Source of the DNA: an uncultured Clostridium sp.
Lineage (GTDB): Bacteria; Bacillota; Clostridia; TANB77; CAG-508
Direction: 5' to 3'
Length of the DNA stretch: 34,014 bases
Assembly (NCBI GenBank): GCA_946496115.1
Contig: CAMMFK010000004.1
Location: 1 to 34,014 of the forward strand
Positions 22,967-31,067 of this stretch are shown here, in pieces. Position 1 is the first letter of the stretch. Every line of letters starts with the position of its first letter. The notes under the pieces were generated by a model, which saw only the letters and a program-made list of their open reading frames with translations, was not told the origin of the DNA and searched no databases. The position numbers were made by a program, and so were the translations under genes.

Positions 22967-24718
22967 TCATTCAAGTATAGCCTTAATTCTTCTAACCCCC
23001 TGTGAACTAGCTTCTTCTTTAACAATTTTAAAATGTCCAAGTTCGCCTGTATGCTTTACGTGAGGTCCCCCACATAATTCTTTTGAAACATTTCCTATTG
23101 TATAAACAGTAACTTCATCAGGATATTTTTCTATAAACATACATTCAGCTCCTGATTTTAAAGCGTCTTCTTTTTTAATTGTTTCTACAGTAACAGGTAA
23201 ATCTGCTTTAATCCATTCATTTACCAAGTCTTCAGCAGCTTGCTTTTCTTCTAGTGTAAGTTTGTGATCACAGTTAAAATCAAATCTCATTCTTTCAGTT
23301 GTAATATTTGAGCCTCTTTGATGTGAATTTGGTCCAATAACTTTTTTAAGTGCTGCATTTAAAAGGTGTGTTGCTGTGTGATAAGCTATTGTTTTTTCAT
23401 TTTGCTCTGCCAAGCCACCTTTAAACTTTTGGTCACTACCCATTCTTGATTTTTCTTGATGCTCTTTAAACAATTTATCCACTTCACTTAAATCAACTTT
23501 AAATCCATTTTCTGTTGCTAAATCTTTTGTAACTTCTGGTGGAAATCCATATGTTTCATATAAGTTAAATATTGTCTTGCCATCAATTTTATTTATTCCT
23601 TGATTTTTAAGTCTATTTATAACTTTATTAAACTCTCTTTCACCATTATTTAAAGTTTTCATAAACTTATCTTTTTCAGCTACAATTACATCTTTAATTT
23701 CTTGTTTGTGGTCTTGTAGTTCTGGATACATTTCCTTTAATGTTTCTACATTTAATTCAATCAAGCTTGGTAATTCGTTTAAATCAATTTGTAATTTGTT
23801 TAAATGTCTTGTCATTCTACGAATTAATCTTCTTAAAATATAGCCTCTATCTAGGTTTGAAGGTCTTCCACCATCACAAATAATCATCATACTTGCACGC
23901 ATGTGTTCTGCTACAATTCTTCTGCTAGCTATATCATCATTTTTTGCTAAGCTTTTCAATTTTTCCATTACTGGACTAAAAAGTTCAGTATCAAATGGTG
24001 TTTGTTTTCCTTGTAAAAGCATTGTCATTCTCTCAAGTCCAAGACCTGTATCAACATTTTTTTGCTCTAGTTTTGTATATTTTCCATCTTTTTTGTAGTA
24101 TTCCATGAAAACATTGTTCCATATTTCCACATATTTTCCACAATCACAAGATGGCTGACAATTCTCTGAACATTTTGGCTTACCTGTGTCATAAAACATT
24201 TCTGTATCTGGTCCACAAGGTCCTTCTTCACCTGCAATCCACCAGTTATCATCTTTTCCATAAAAATATATTCTATCTTTTGGAATACCTACTTTTTCCC
24301 AACAATATGCAGTAAGCTCATCTTTTGGACAATCTTCGTCTCCTGCAAAGCAAGTAACAGATATTTTTTCGGCTGGAATACCAAGTTCCTTTGTAAGAAA
24401 TTCATAACTCATTTGGATAGATTCTTCTTTAAAATAATCTCCCAATGACCAATTGCCAAGCATTTCAAAATATGTTAAATGTCTGTTATCTCCCACTTCG
24501 TCTATATCATTTGTACGCAAACATTTTTGATAATCAGTAAGCCTTTTACCTTCTGGATGTTTCTCTCCTAAAAGATACGGTACTAATGGTTGCATACCAG
24601 CAGTTGTAAATAATACTGATGGATCATTTTCTGGAATTAATGGACTACTTGGAATTACCTTATGTCCGTGGTTTTCAAAAAATTTTAAGTATTTATTTCT
24701 AATATCTATTGCTTTCAT
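22967..24718 (-). CDS. alaS: Alanyl-tRNA synthetase, short form
   Basis: 583 aa, against ~870 for most bacterial AlaRS. The class II catalytic core is complete (FFENHGHKVIPSSPLIP; TTAGMQPLVPYLLG; DTGLGLERMTMLLQG), as are the tRNA-recognition helices (GYILRRLIRRMTRH). The editing domain has both metal motifs: HTATH (His447, His451) and CGGPH (Cys549, His553). The protein ends at SSQGVRRIKAILE, so the C-Ala oligomerisation/tRNA-elbow domain is missing. No continuation in any frame follows the TGA, which argues against a frameshift. A four-Cys insertion (residues ~183-193, KCSENCQPSCDCGKY) in the catalytic domain looks zinc-binding. ATG 24718 has an AAAGGA site. No T-box is seen. Confidence 0.95.
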   Translation of the reverse strand: MKAIDIRNKYLKFFENHGHKVIPSSPLIPENDPSVLFTTAGMQPLVPYLLGEKHPEGKRLTDYQKCLRTNDIDEVGDNRHLTYFEMLGNWSLGDYFKEESIQMSYEFLTKELGIPAEKISVTCFAGDEDCPKDELTAYCWEKVGIPKDRIYFYGKDDNWWIAGEEGPCGPDTEMFYDTGKPKCSENCQPSCDCGKYVEIWNNVFMEYYKKDGKYTKLEQKNVDTGLGLERMTMLLQGKQTPFDTELFSPVMEKLKSLAKNDDIASRRIVAEHMRASMMIICDGGRPSNLDRGYILRRLIRRMTRHLNKLQIDLNELPSLIELNVETLKEMYPELQDHKQEIKDVIVAEKDKFMKTLNNGEREFNKVINRLKNQGINKIDGKTIFNLYETYGFPPEVTKDLATENGFKVDLSEVDKLFKEHQEKSRMGSDQKFKGGLAEQNEKTIAYHTATHLLNAALKKVIGPNSHQRGSNITTERMRFDFNCDHKLTLEEKQAAEDLVNEWIKADLPVTVETIKKEDALKSGAECMFIEKYPDEVTVYTIGNVSKELCGGPHVKHTGELGHFKIVKEEASSQGVRRIKAILE

Positions 24719-24719
24719 T

Positions 24720-24770
24720 TTAAGTTTGTCCTTTCTTAATTTTGCATTATGTTAAGTTTGCTTTTCTTAA
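24720..24770. repeat. Direct repeat in the alaS leader
   Basis: TTAAGTTTGTCCTTTCTTAA (24720-24739) recurs almost unchanged at 24752-24770. The copy next to the gene contains the alaS ribosome binding site (minus AAAGGA); in the other copy it has changed. Confidence 0.5.
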
Positions 24771-24820
24771 CAAATTATAACTATTTTTAAATAACTATAT
24801 TTTCTCTTTTTAACACATAT

Positions 24821-24848
24821 ATTTTAGCATTTTATTACATTTTGTCAA
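24821..24848 (-). promoter_or_regulatory. Predicted alaS promoter
   Basis: Minus strand TTGACA (plus 24843-24848), 16-bp spacer, TAAAAT (plus 24821-24826). It implies a ~95-nt leader. Confidence 0.65.
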
Positions 24849-24919
24849 TTGTTTTGTTATAATTCACAGTTTAATTTCTTTGCTAAAGCTCCAATATACA
24901 TTTCTCCGCATTTACTTCG

Positions 24920-24942
24920 AGTTTTCGCTATTCGCGAAAACT
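24920..24942. other. Perfect GC-containing hairpin after mtaB
   Basis: AGTTTTCGC/GCGAAAACT, a 9-bp perfect stem (24920-24928 with 24934-24942) and 5-nt loop, one base after the mtaB stop on the minus strand. No T tract follows, so it looks more like an mRNA 3'-end or REP-type structure than an intrinsic terminator. Confidence 0.5.
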
Positions 24943-24943
24943 A

Positions 24944-26368
24944 TCAAATAATTATTTTTCCATACAATTCTTCATTATTGTTTTCTACAATCTCAACATT
25001 TAATATTTTATTTACAATTTTGCTTTCATCTGTTAGGTTACCTTTTGCATTAACCATAATGTAATTTGCAGTATGACCTTTAAAGTATACATTCTTGTAT
25101 TCTTCAAATAAAACTTTAACTGTTTTTCCAATATAACTTTCATTATATTCATTTTGATTTTTGTTCGAAAGTTCTATAAGTTTTTTGCTTCTCTCCTCTT
25201 TTACTTTGCCATCAATTTGATTTTTCATTTTTATAGCAACAGTTCCTTTTTTTGGAGAATATTTAAAAATGTGCATTTTATAGAACCTTATTTTTTTAAG
25301 AAACTCATAAGTTTTTTCAAAATCTTCATCTGTCTCGTTTGGAAATCCTACAATAATGTCAGTTGTAAGAGCCACCTCAGGGTACACTTTTCTAAGCAAA
25401 TTTGCCGAATTTTCAAACTCTTCGGTTGTATATCTTCTATTCATATCTTTTAAAGTTTTATTACATCCACTTTGAAGTGATAAGTGAAAATGAGGACAAA
25501 TTTTTTCTAATTTGCTTAGTCTTGTAACAAATTCTCTAGTAATAAGTTTTGGTTCAAGTGAGCCCAATCTTATTCGTTCTATGCCTTTTACTTTATTTAT
25601 TTGTTCTAGCAATTCAATTAGTCTAAATCCACCTGTATGCAAATCATCTTTTGGATCAAATGACTTGAAATCTTGGCTATATCCAAACGTTTGTCTGTAT
25701 TTTTTTGCATCTTCATCACTAAAATCTTTTCCAAAAGAGGCTAAATGTATACCTGTAATTACAACTTCTTTTATTCCATCCTGTGCAATTTGTACTATTT
25801 CTTTTAAAACACTTTCAGGGTTTCTGCTTCTTACCTTTCCTCTAGCATAAGGAATAATGCAATATGAACAAAATCTGTCGCAGCCATCTTGTACTTTTAC
25901 TACTGCCCTGTTAAGCTCTGTATAAGTTGTAGTACCAAAGTCTAGGTAGTTATTTTGGTGCATAACGTCACTTACTTGGACTATATTGCTATTTGAACTT
26001 TTAACATCCATATTTGTGCTAATAATATTGTTTTTATTTAAATAGTCTTCCACAATTTTAACAATATTAGTCTTTTCGTTTACACCAATTACAATATCCA
26101 CTTCTAGCATTTTTTCTATTTCTTCTTTAGATGTTTGTGCATAACAACCACATACCACAATTAGAGCCTTTGGATTTTGCTCCTTGGCTCTTCTTATCAT
26201 CTGCCTTGATTTTCTCTCAGCAATATTAGTTACGGCACAAGTGTTTATGACATATATGTCTGCATTACTCTCGCTCAAATCATATCCATATGCCATAAAC
26301 TGCTGTTCCATAGCTTCTGTTTCGTATGTATTTACTTTGCAACCTAATGTATAAAATTTAACTTTCAT
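24944..26368 (-). CDS. mtaB: tRNA t6A37 methylthiotransferase MtaB
   Basis: 474 aa radical-SAM enzyme converting t6A to ms2t6A at tRNA position 37. The UPF0004 domain has cysteines in TLGCKVNTYE, NTCAVTN and CGCYAQ. The radical SAM motif is CDRFCSYCIIPYARG (CxxxCxxC), followed by TGIHLASFG and LSLQSGCNKTLKDMNRRYT. The C-terminal ~70 residues form a TRAM-like domain (YIGKTVKVLFEEYKN). LGCKVN and the CSYCIIPYARG version favour MtaB over MiaB or RimO. The ATG has no Shine-Dalgarno sequence; an extended -10 promoter ends 9 nt before it, so the mRNA may be nearly leaderless. It is separated from recG by a gene remnant and a REP-like repeat. Confidence 0.93.
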   Translation of the reverse strand: MKVKFYTLGCKVNTYETEAMEQQFMAYGYDLSESNADIYVINTCAVTNIAERKSRQMIRRAKEQNPKALIVVCGCYAQTSKEEIEKMLEVDIVIGVNEKTNIVKIVEDYLNKNNIISTNMDVKSSNSNIVQVSDVMHQNNYLDFGTTTYTELNRAVVKVQDGCDRFCSYCIIPYARGKVRSRNPESVLKEIVQIAQDGIKEVVITGIHLASFGKDFSDEDAKKYRQTFGYSQDFKSFDPKDDLHTGGFRLIELLEQINKVKGIERIRLGSLEPKLITREFVTRLSKLEKICPHFHLSLQSGCNKTLKDMNRRYTTEEFENSANLLRKVYPEVALTTDIIVGFPNETDEDFEKTYEFLKKIRFYKMHIFKYSPKKGTVAIKMKNQIDGKVKEERSKKLIELSNKNQNEYNESYIGKTVKVLFEEYKNVYFKGHTANYIMVNAKGNLTDESKIVNKILNVEIVENNNEELYGKIII

Positions 26369-26377
26369 AATGGCTAT

Positions 26378-26406
26378 ATTATACCATTTTTATGTTAATT
26401 AGGCAA
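26378..26406 (-). promoter_or_regulatory. Extended -10 promoter of mtaB
   Basis: Minus strand TTGCCT (plus 26401-26406), 17-bp spacer, then TGG followed by TATAAT (box at plus 26378-26383). Nine nt separate it from the ATG at 26368, predicting a leader of only a few bases. Confidence 0.65.
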
Positions 26407-26412
26407 GAGGTT

Positions 26413-26511
26413 TTACATTGTTTCCATTATATATGCATTATCTTTTCCATCACCACTAATTATATTTACTTCTGGCTTTAATGTAAAAACTGAACGAACG
26501 CCTAATTCTGT
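26413..26511 (-). pseudogene. C-terminal remnant of a surface-protein gene
   Basis: The minus-strand frame reads ELGVRSVFTLKPEVNIISGD, then GKDNAYIMETM and a stop. The RxVFTLKxxVxIxxGDG pattern is the typical C-terminal end of large clostridial surface proteins (recalled; not searched). No start codon or N-terminal part exists: upstream lies the REP-like repeat and then recG, so this appears to be a fragment left after deletion or insertion. Confidence 0.5.
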
Positions 26512-26546
26512 TGTTTTATGACAAAAAATCTTATTTATACTAATTG

Positions 26547-26573
26547 TGTCAAATAGGAGTGTCCCTATTGACT
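26547..26573. repeat. REP-like 27-mer, copy 2
   Basis: Begins TGTCAAATAGGAGTG and ends CTATTGACT; 23 of 27 bases match 4171-4197. It is partly self-complementary and lies 16 bp past the recG stop. Confidence 0.75.
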
Positions 26574-26589
26574 CGTTCCAAAACTAAAA

Positions 26590-28653
26590 TTATATTGTAA
26601 TTTCTTCTTTTGATGTAAAGTTTTCTCTTACTAGTAGCTTTAATGGTTTGTTTTCTTCTTTTTCCAGTTTTGGGTCTTTTTGTATTATTTCAGTTGCTAA
26701 TGCTTGGACTTCTTTTAACTCTTCCATATCTTGAAACAAGTTGGCTATTTTAAATTCTGGAAGTCCATGCTGTTTTGTTCCAAAGAATTCGCCTGAGCCT
26801 CTTAGCTCTAGGTCTTTTTCTGCAATAACAAATCCGTTGTCTGTTTTTGTCATTGTTTCCATTCTTTGTCTTGTTATATCACTTCCGCCATTATATTTTA
26901 GTATACAATATGATTCATATTCTCCTCTTCCTACTCTTCCTCTTAATTGGTGAAGTTGTGCTAGTCCAAATCTTTCGGCATTTTCTATTACCATTACACT
27001 TGCATTTGGTACGTCTACACCAACTTCTATTACTGTTGTTGATATAAGTATTTGTATTTCCCCATTTTTAAATCTTGTCATTATATCATCTTTTTCTTTT
27101 GATTTCATTTTTCCGTGTAAATATTCTACTGTAAAATCTTTAAACATTTCATTTTTATATTTTTCATAAAGCTCTGTTACTGCTCTTAAATTGGCTGTAC
27201 TTTCGTCTTCCCCTTCTTCTACCAATGGGCAAACTATATATGCTTGTCTTCCTTCTTGCACTTGCTGTTTTATGAAATTGTTTACTCTTTCTTCATATCT
27301 TTTGCTTACTGCATATGTTTCTACTTTTTTTCTATTTGGTGGTAATTCGTCTATTATTGATATGTCCAAATCTCCATATAGTATAAGTGCTAATGTTCTA
27401 GGTATTGGTGTTGCTGTCATTACTAATACGTCTGGATTATCTCCTTTTGCTACTATTTTTGCTCTTTGTTTTACACCAAATCTGTGTTGTTCATCTGTTA
27501 CAACTAAACCTAATTTTTTAAATACTACATTTTCTTCCAATAATGCATGTGTTCCAATTAAAATATCTACTTCTCCATTTTCTACTTTTTCTAGCACTTC
27601 TCTTTTTCTTTTAGCTGTCATGCCTCCTACTAGTTCTTCACAAACTATACCATATTGTTCAAGTGTTTTTTTATAGTTTTGGACATGTTGCTTTGCTAAA
27701 ATCATGGTTGGTGCTAAAACTGCTACTTGATATCCACTTTTTACTGCTTTATATGCTGATACCATTGATACCACTGTTTTTCCGGAGCCAACATCACCTT
27801 GAAGTAGTCTATTCATTGGCTTTTCATTTTCCATGTCTTTGTTTATATCTTCTAATACCCTTACTTGGGCATTTGTTAATTTAAATGGTAAATTATTTAT
27901 TACATCTGACATTTGTACATTTTTATCGTATTTTATGCCTTTTACTTGCTCATTATTTTCGTATTTTAATGCAAGTAATCCCAACTGCATTGATAAAAGT
28001 TCATCAAATACTAGTCTTTTTCTTGCTCTATTAAAATTTTGAAAATCTTTTGGAAAATGTATTTCATTCGTTGCTGTGTTAATATTCATTAAGTTATATT
28101 CTTTTATTAAATATTCTGGTAATACTTCTGGTAATTCATTATTTACTAATTTTATTCCATTTTCTATTATTTGCCTAATACTATTTTGAGACAATGAGTT
28201 TGTTAGTGGATATAATGGAATTATTTTACCTGTATTTTTAGTTTTTTCTATGCTGTCATATGTTGGACTATTTAATTCTATTACACCGTTTTTTATGGAT
28301 ACTTTAGCGTAAAATCTATATTTTTGTCCTTTTTTTATGTTGTCTTTTACATATGGTTGATTAAACCAAGTAACAATAGCACTATCTGTATCATCTTTTA
28401 TAAGCAATTTTTCAAAACTTCTATTTCTATTTATGTATCTAACATTTACTTCTGTTAATGCTACCGCTTCTATTGTATATTTTTCACCATCTTTTACATC
28501 TCTTAGGCTTGTTATAATACTTCTATCTTCATAATCTCTTGGATAATATGTAATTAAGTCTTTTAATGTAAATATGTTTAGTTTGTTTAGCAATTTTGCT
28601 TTATTTGGACCTACTCCCTTTACGTATTTTACGTCTTTTTTTAAATCTATCAT
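26590..28653 (-). CDS. recG: ATP-dependent DNA helicase RecG
   Basis: 687 aa, normal length. RecG remodels stalled replication forks and Holliday junctions. The N-terminal wedge/OB domain has VKGVGPNKAKLLNKLNI and YYPRDYEDRS. Helicase motifs are complete: GDVGSGKTVVS (I), VLAPTMILAKQH (Ia), TDEQHRFGVKQR (II, DEQH), VMTATPIPRTLAL (III), then ISTTVIEVGVDVPNASVMVIENAERFGLAQLHQLRGRVGRG (V/VI region, quoted as two joined motifs TTVIEVGVDVPNA and QLHQLRGRVGRG) and the RecG C-terminal FFGTKQHGLPEF. ATG 28653 has a GAGGA ribosome binding site. It stands alone with its own promoter. Confidence 0.96.
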   Translation of the reverse strand: MIDLKKDVKYVKGVGPNKAKLLNKLNIFTLKDLITYYPRDYEDRSIITSLRDVKDGEKYTIEAVALTEVNVRYINRNRSFEKLLIKDDTDSAIVTWFNQPYVKDNIKKGQKYRFYAKVSIKNGVIELNSPTYDSIEKTKNTGKIIPLYPLTNSLSQNSIRQIIENGIKLVNNELPEVLPEYLIKEYNLMNINTATNEIHFPKDFQNFNRARKRLVFDELLSMQLGLLALKYENNEQVKGIKYDKNVQMSDVINNLPFKLTNAQVRVLEDINKDMENEKPMNRLLQGDVGSGKTVVSMVSAYKAVKSGYQVAVLAPTMILAKQHVQNYKKTLEQYGIVCEELVGGMTAKRKREVLEKVENGEVDILIGTHALLEENVVFKKLGLVVTDEQHRFGVKQRAKIVAKGDNPDVLVMTATPIPRTLALILYGDLDISIIDELPPNRKKVETYAVSKRYEERVNNFIKQQVQEGRQAYIVCPLVEEGEDESTANLRAVTELYEKYKNEMFKDFTVEYLHGKMKSKEKDDIMTRFKNGEIQILISTTVIEVGVDVPNASVMVIENAERFGLAQLHQLRGRVGRGEYESYCILKYNGGSDITRQRMETMTKTDNGFVIAEKDLELRGSGEFFGTKQHGLPEFKIANLFQDMEELKEVQALATEIIQKDPKLEKEENKPLKLLVRENFTSKEEITI

Positions 28654-28686
28654 TGATTTTCCTCAAACTTTCCTCTCAATAACTAT

Positions 28687-28715
28687 ATTCTATCACACGA
28701 ACATTGGTTTGTAAA
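28687..28715 (-). promoter_or_regulatory. Predicted recG promoter
   Basis: Minus strand TTTACA (plus 28710-28715), 17-bp spacer, TAGAAT (plus 28687-28692), preceded by TGA as an extended -10. Confidence 0.65.
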
Positions 28716-28772
28716 TATTTTTTTATAATGTGTATTTTTTATGAAAATGTATAATTACTTTTGCAAATCCAC

Positions 28773-28801
28773 TTGATTAAATTGAATTTTTGTGTTATTA
28801 T
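28773..28801 (+). promoter_or_regulatory. Predicted tRNA-Trp promoter
   Basis: TTGATT (28773-28778), 17-bp spacer, TATTAT (28796-28801). The expected start is ~12 nt before the tRNA. Confidence 0.55.
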
Positions 28802-28820
28802 TATATTTGTTACAAGTCAT

Positions 28821-28895
28821 AGGGGTATGATGTTAATGGTAGCATTCCGGTCTCCAAAACCGTGCGTGAGGGTTCAAATCCTTCTACCCCTGCCA
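28821..28895 (+). tRNA. tRNA-Trp (anticodon CCA)
   Basis: Acceptor AGGGGTA/TACCCCT with discriminator G and an encoded CCA. The anticodon loop is CTCCAAA (anticodon CCA), the D arm contains TTAATGGTA and the T arm GAGGGTTCAAATCCTTC. Only UGG decoding is implied; there is no UCA anticodon, so no hint of UGA recoding. Confidence 0.93.
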
Positions 28896-29006
28896 AATTA
28901 CTTTATGCAAATCTTGTGTAAGGTATTTTTTATTTTTCAAAAACAATCTTATTTTTTACTTATAGTACAATAGTTAGTTTTATGGGGCACTTAGATTGGA
29001 GTTTTT

Positions 29007-29597
29007 ATGTTAAAAGCTTTTAATAAGTGTTTTATTTTTTTAATTATTTTTATTTTTGTAATCTGTTTTCTTTTTGTACCTATATTTTATTCTACTAATT
29101 CTGCTTATTCAGATGAATATTATGAAGAATTGCTTTTAAGTGGCGATGGCTTTTTTTGGCCTCTTCCTGGGTATACATATATTTCATCTTATTTTGGCAA
29201 GCGTGAATCTCCTACTTCCGGTGCATCTAGCTATCATTCTGGCATAGATATTCCCGCTTCAAATGGTACAAATATTTATGCAGTAGAAAGTGGCACTATT
29301 ACTTTTGCTAGTTGGGGTGCTGGTGGTGGTTATACCATTGTTTTAGAACTTGATAAATATGATAATATTTCTGTTTCTTATTGCCATTTATCTCCCAATT
29401 ATATTGTACATCGAAATGATTATGTAGAGAAAGGTCAGCTTATAGCACATGTCGGTCCAAAAAACGTATATGGCATTAATAACAACCCTTATAAAGATAG
29501 TAATGGCAATCCTACAAATGGTGCTACTACTGGCTGTCATTTGCATTTAACAATTAAAGTAGATGGTAAGGCAGTAAATCCATTGGAATTTTTTTAA
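29007..29597 (+). CDS. M23 family peptidase (LytM-type), membrane-anchored or secreted
   Basis: 196 aa. A hydrophobic N-terminal segment (residues ~8-28, FIFLIIFIFVICFLFVPIFY) serves as anchor or uncleaved signal. The M23 domain follows: FGKRESPTSG, then HSGIDIPASNG (the HxxxD zinc ligands), VESGTITFASWGAGGGYTIV and GCHLHLTIKVDG (the HxH motif). The metal ligands are intact, so peptidoglycan endopeptidase activity is expected, with hydrolysis of wall cross-bridges during growth or division. There is no LysM or SH3 domain. A GGAG ribosome binding site precedes the ATG. It is monocistronic, ending at a bidirectional terminator shared with the convergent CD1247-like gene. Confidence 0.93.
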   Translation: MLKAFNKCFIFLIIFIFVICFLFVPIFYSTNSAYSDEYYEELLLSGDGFFWPLPGYTYISSYFGKRESPTSGASSYHSGIDIPASNGTNIYAVESGTITFASWGAGGGYTIVLELDKYDNISVSYCHLSPNYIVHRNDYVEKGQLIAHVGPKNVYGINNNPYKDSNGNPTNGATTGCHLHLTIKVDGKAVNPLEFF

Positions 29598-29616
29598 TAT
29601 TAGTTTTATGAAAAGT

Positions 29617-29652
29617 AAAAGCATTTAACTGCTTTTATAGTTAAATGCTTTT
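29617..29652. terminator. Bidirectional terminator
   Basis: A perfect 14-bp stem (the AAAAGCATTTAACT arm ends at 29630; the partner is 29639-29652) with an 8-nt loop, A-rich before and T-rich after. It serves the M23 gene on plus and the CD1247-like gene on minus. Confidence 0.85.
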
Positions 29653-29655
29653 ATT

Positions 29656-30327
29656 TTACATATCGTCTTCATTTTCATTTACTTGATTGTTGTTTTCAGT
29701 TGTGTTTTCTTGATTACTTGGCTTATTTGGGTTTTCTGAATTATTATTTTGCTTATTTTTTGATTTAGAACTATCTTCAGCATTGTACTCATTTTCATCT
29801 TCTCTAATAGAATTTGAAGCTTCTTTCGTATCTTCCGACACACTTTCTAAATCTTCATCATAGCATATACTTGCACAATGATCACACTCACCGTCGCAAT
29901 AGTCATCCCAATCAAGTTCTATTTCTTTATGACATTTTGGACATTCTATTTCATCTTTTAAGTCTGCGTCTTGGCCAACCACAAATTCATAATTGCAATA
30001 TGGGCATTGTATTTCAAATTCAAAATCATCCTCATTGTTATAATTGCCTTGAATTAGATTATCTGAATTATATTCATCATACTCTTCTTCATCTTCATCA
30101 ATATATATATCTTCTTCTATTCTTTTCAGAGATTTTTGTATTGAATCTATTTTATTTGATAATATTTCATACTGACTATTACTTTCTAATGCTCTATTTG
30201 TAATATCCATAAACATAACACTTAATTCTAGGATTTTGCCTTTTACAAATTCTAGTTCATTAGGGTCTTTTATCGCCTTTTCTATATCTGATAAGATTTT
30301 TGCAAACTCATTTTTAGGTTCTATCAT
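29656..30327 (-). CDS. CD1247-like protein with zinc-ribbon motifs
   Basis: 223 aa. The N-terminal ~75 residues are helical (IEPKNEFAKILSDIEKAIKDP, then the ELSVMFMDITNRALESNSQYEIL segment in two helices), matching the CD1247 N-terminal domain that clostridia often encode next to efp (recalled). A very acidic linker precedes two CxxC knuckles (CPYCNYEF and CPKCHKE), with further cysteines in a DYCDGECDHCASICYD stretch. The tail is Asn/Glu/Ser low complexity. ATG 30327 (MIEPKNEF) is chosen because an AAAGGAG ribosome binding site lies 6 nt upstream; a TTG at 30342 would start inside that site. It lies 58 nt after efp, in the same direction. Function is unknown. Confidence 0.82.
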   Translation of the reverse strand: MIEPKNEFAKILSDIEKAIKDPNELEFVKGKILELSVMFMDITNRALESNSQYEILSNKIDSIQKSLKRIEEDIYIDEDEEEYDEYNSDNLIQGNYNNEDDFEFEIQCPYCNYEFVVGQDADLKDEIECPKCHKEIELDWDDYCDGECDHCASICYDEDLESVSEDTKEASNSIREDENEYNAEDSSKSKNKQNNNSENPNKPSNQENTTENNNQVNENEDDM

Positions 30328-30385
30328 AAAATCTCCTTTCAAATACCAACTTTATAAGTTAAATAATAAAATTGATTTAAAAATT

Positions 30386-30952
30386 TTAAATTCTTTCCAT
30401 GTATTCACCAGTTCTTGTATCTACTCTAATAATGTCTCCGATATTAACAAACATAGGAACTGTTAATTCATATCCATTTTCAAGTGTTGCAGGTTTACCT
30501 GATGTTGTTGCTGTGTTTCCAGAAAATCCAGGTTCTGTATATGTAACTTCAAGTTCTACAAATATAGGTGGTTCTATTGAAAATACCTTACCTTTATATG
30601 ATAATACTTTTACATTCATATTCTCTTTCAAGAATTTTAAACTATCACCCAATTGTTCTTTATTAAGTGGAATTTGTTCGTACGTATTGTTATCCATAAA
30701 ATAATACAATCCACCATCTTCATATAAATATTGCATCTCTTTCTTCTCAATTTCTGCTGCTTGGAATTTTTCTGATGGGTTAAATGTTTTTTCTAAAACA
30801 CTTCCTGTTATAACATTTTTTATTTTTGTTCTAACAAATGCTGATCCCTTTCCTGGTTTTACGTGTTGAAATTCAACTATTCTATAAACATTTCCTTCCA
30901 TTTCAAATGTTGTTCCATTTCTAAAATCACCTGCTGAATATACTGTTGCCAT
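30386..30952 (-). CDS. efp: Elongation factor P
   Basis: 188 aa, three beta-barrel domains. Relieves ribosome stalling at polyproline stretches. The domain I loop KPGKGSAFVR carries Lys35 at the position modified in other bacteria (Lys32 of B. subtilis EF-P). TFNPSEKF and MQYLYEDGG follow, and the C-terminus has the domain III pattern ATLENGYELTVPMFVNIGD. A GGGGG-type ribosome binding site precedes ATG 30952, and a promoter is predicted at 30998-31026. No modification enzyme is nearby. Confidence 0.97.
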   Translation of the reverse strand: MATVYSAGDFRNGTTFEMEGNVYRIVEFQHVKPGKGSAFVRTKIKNVITGSVLEKTFNPSEKFQAAEIEKKEMQYLYEDGGLYYFMDNNTYEQIPLNKEQLGDSLKFLKENMNVKVLSYKGKVFSIEPPIFVELEVTYTEPGFSGNTATTSGKPATLENGYELTVPMFVNIGDIIRVDTRTGEYMERI

Positions 30953-30997
30953 TATTATTTCCCCCTTAACTAAAATTTATTCATAAACATATAATTT

Positions 30998-31026
30998 ATT
31001 TTACACCATATTTGCCTAAAAATCAA
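30998..31026 (-). promoter_or_regulatory. Predicted efp promoter
   Basis: Minus strand TTGATT (plus 31021-31026), 17-bp spacer, TAAAAT (plus 30998-31003). It directly abuts the ruvX terminator hairpin. Confidence 0.6.
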
Positions 31027-31058
31027 GCTTTTTATGTCAATTAGTACATAAAAAGCTT
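31025..31058 (-). terminator. Terminator after ruvX
   Basis: A perfect 13-bp stem AAGCTTTTTATGT/ACATAAAAAGCTT (31025-31037 with 31046-31058), loop of 8 nt, followed on the minus strand by GATTTTT. Confidence 0.7.
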
Positions 31059-31067
31059 ACCTTAATT

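Noticed and set aside
24719..24943. T-box riboswitch ahead of alaS
   Set aside because: No T-box core on the minus strand, and the leader is too short.
26840..28050. Leu/Ser-rich open frames opposite recG and other minus-strand genes
   Set aside because: Low-complexity compositions and complete overlap with clear conserved genes; they are shadows of the real coding strand.
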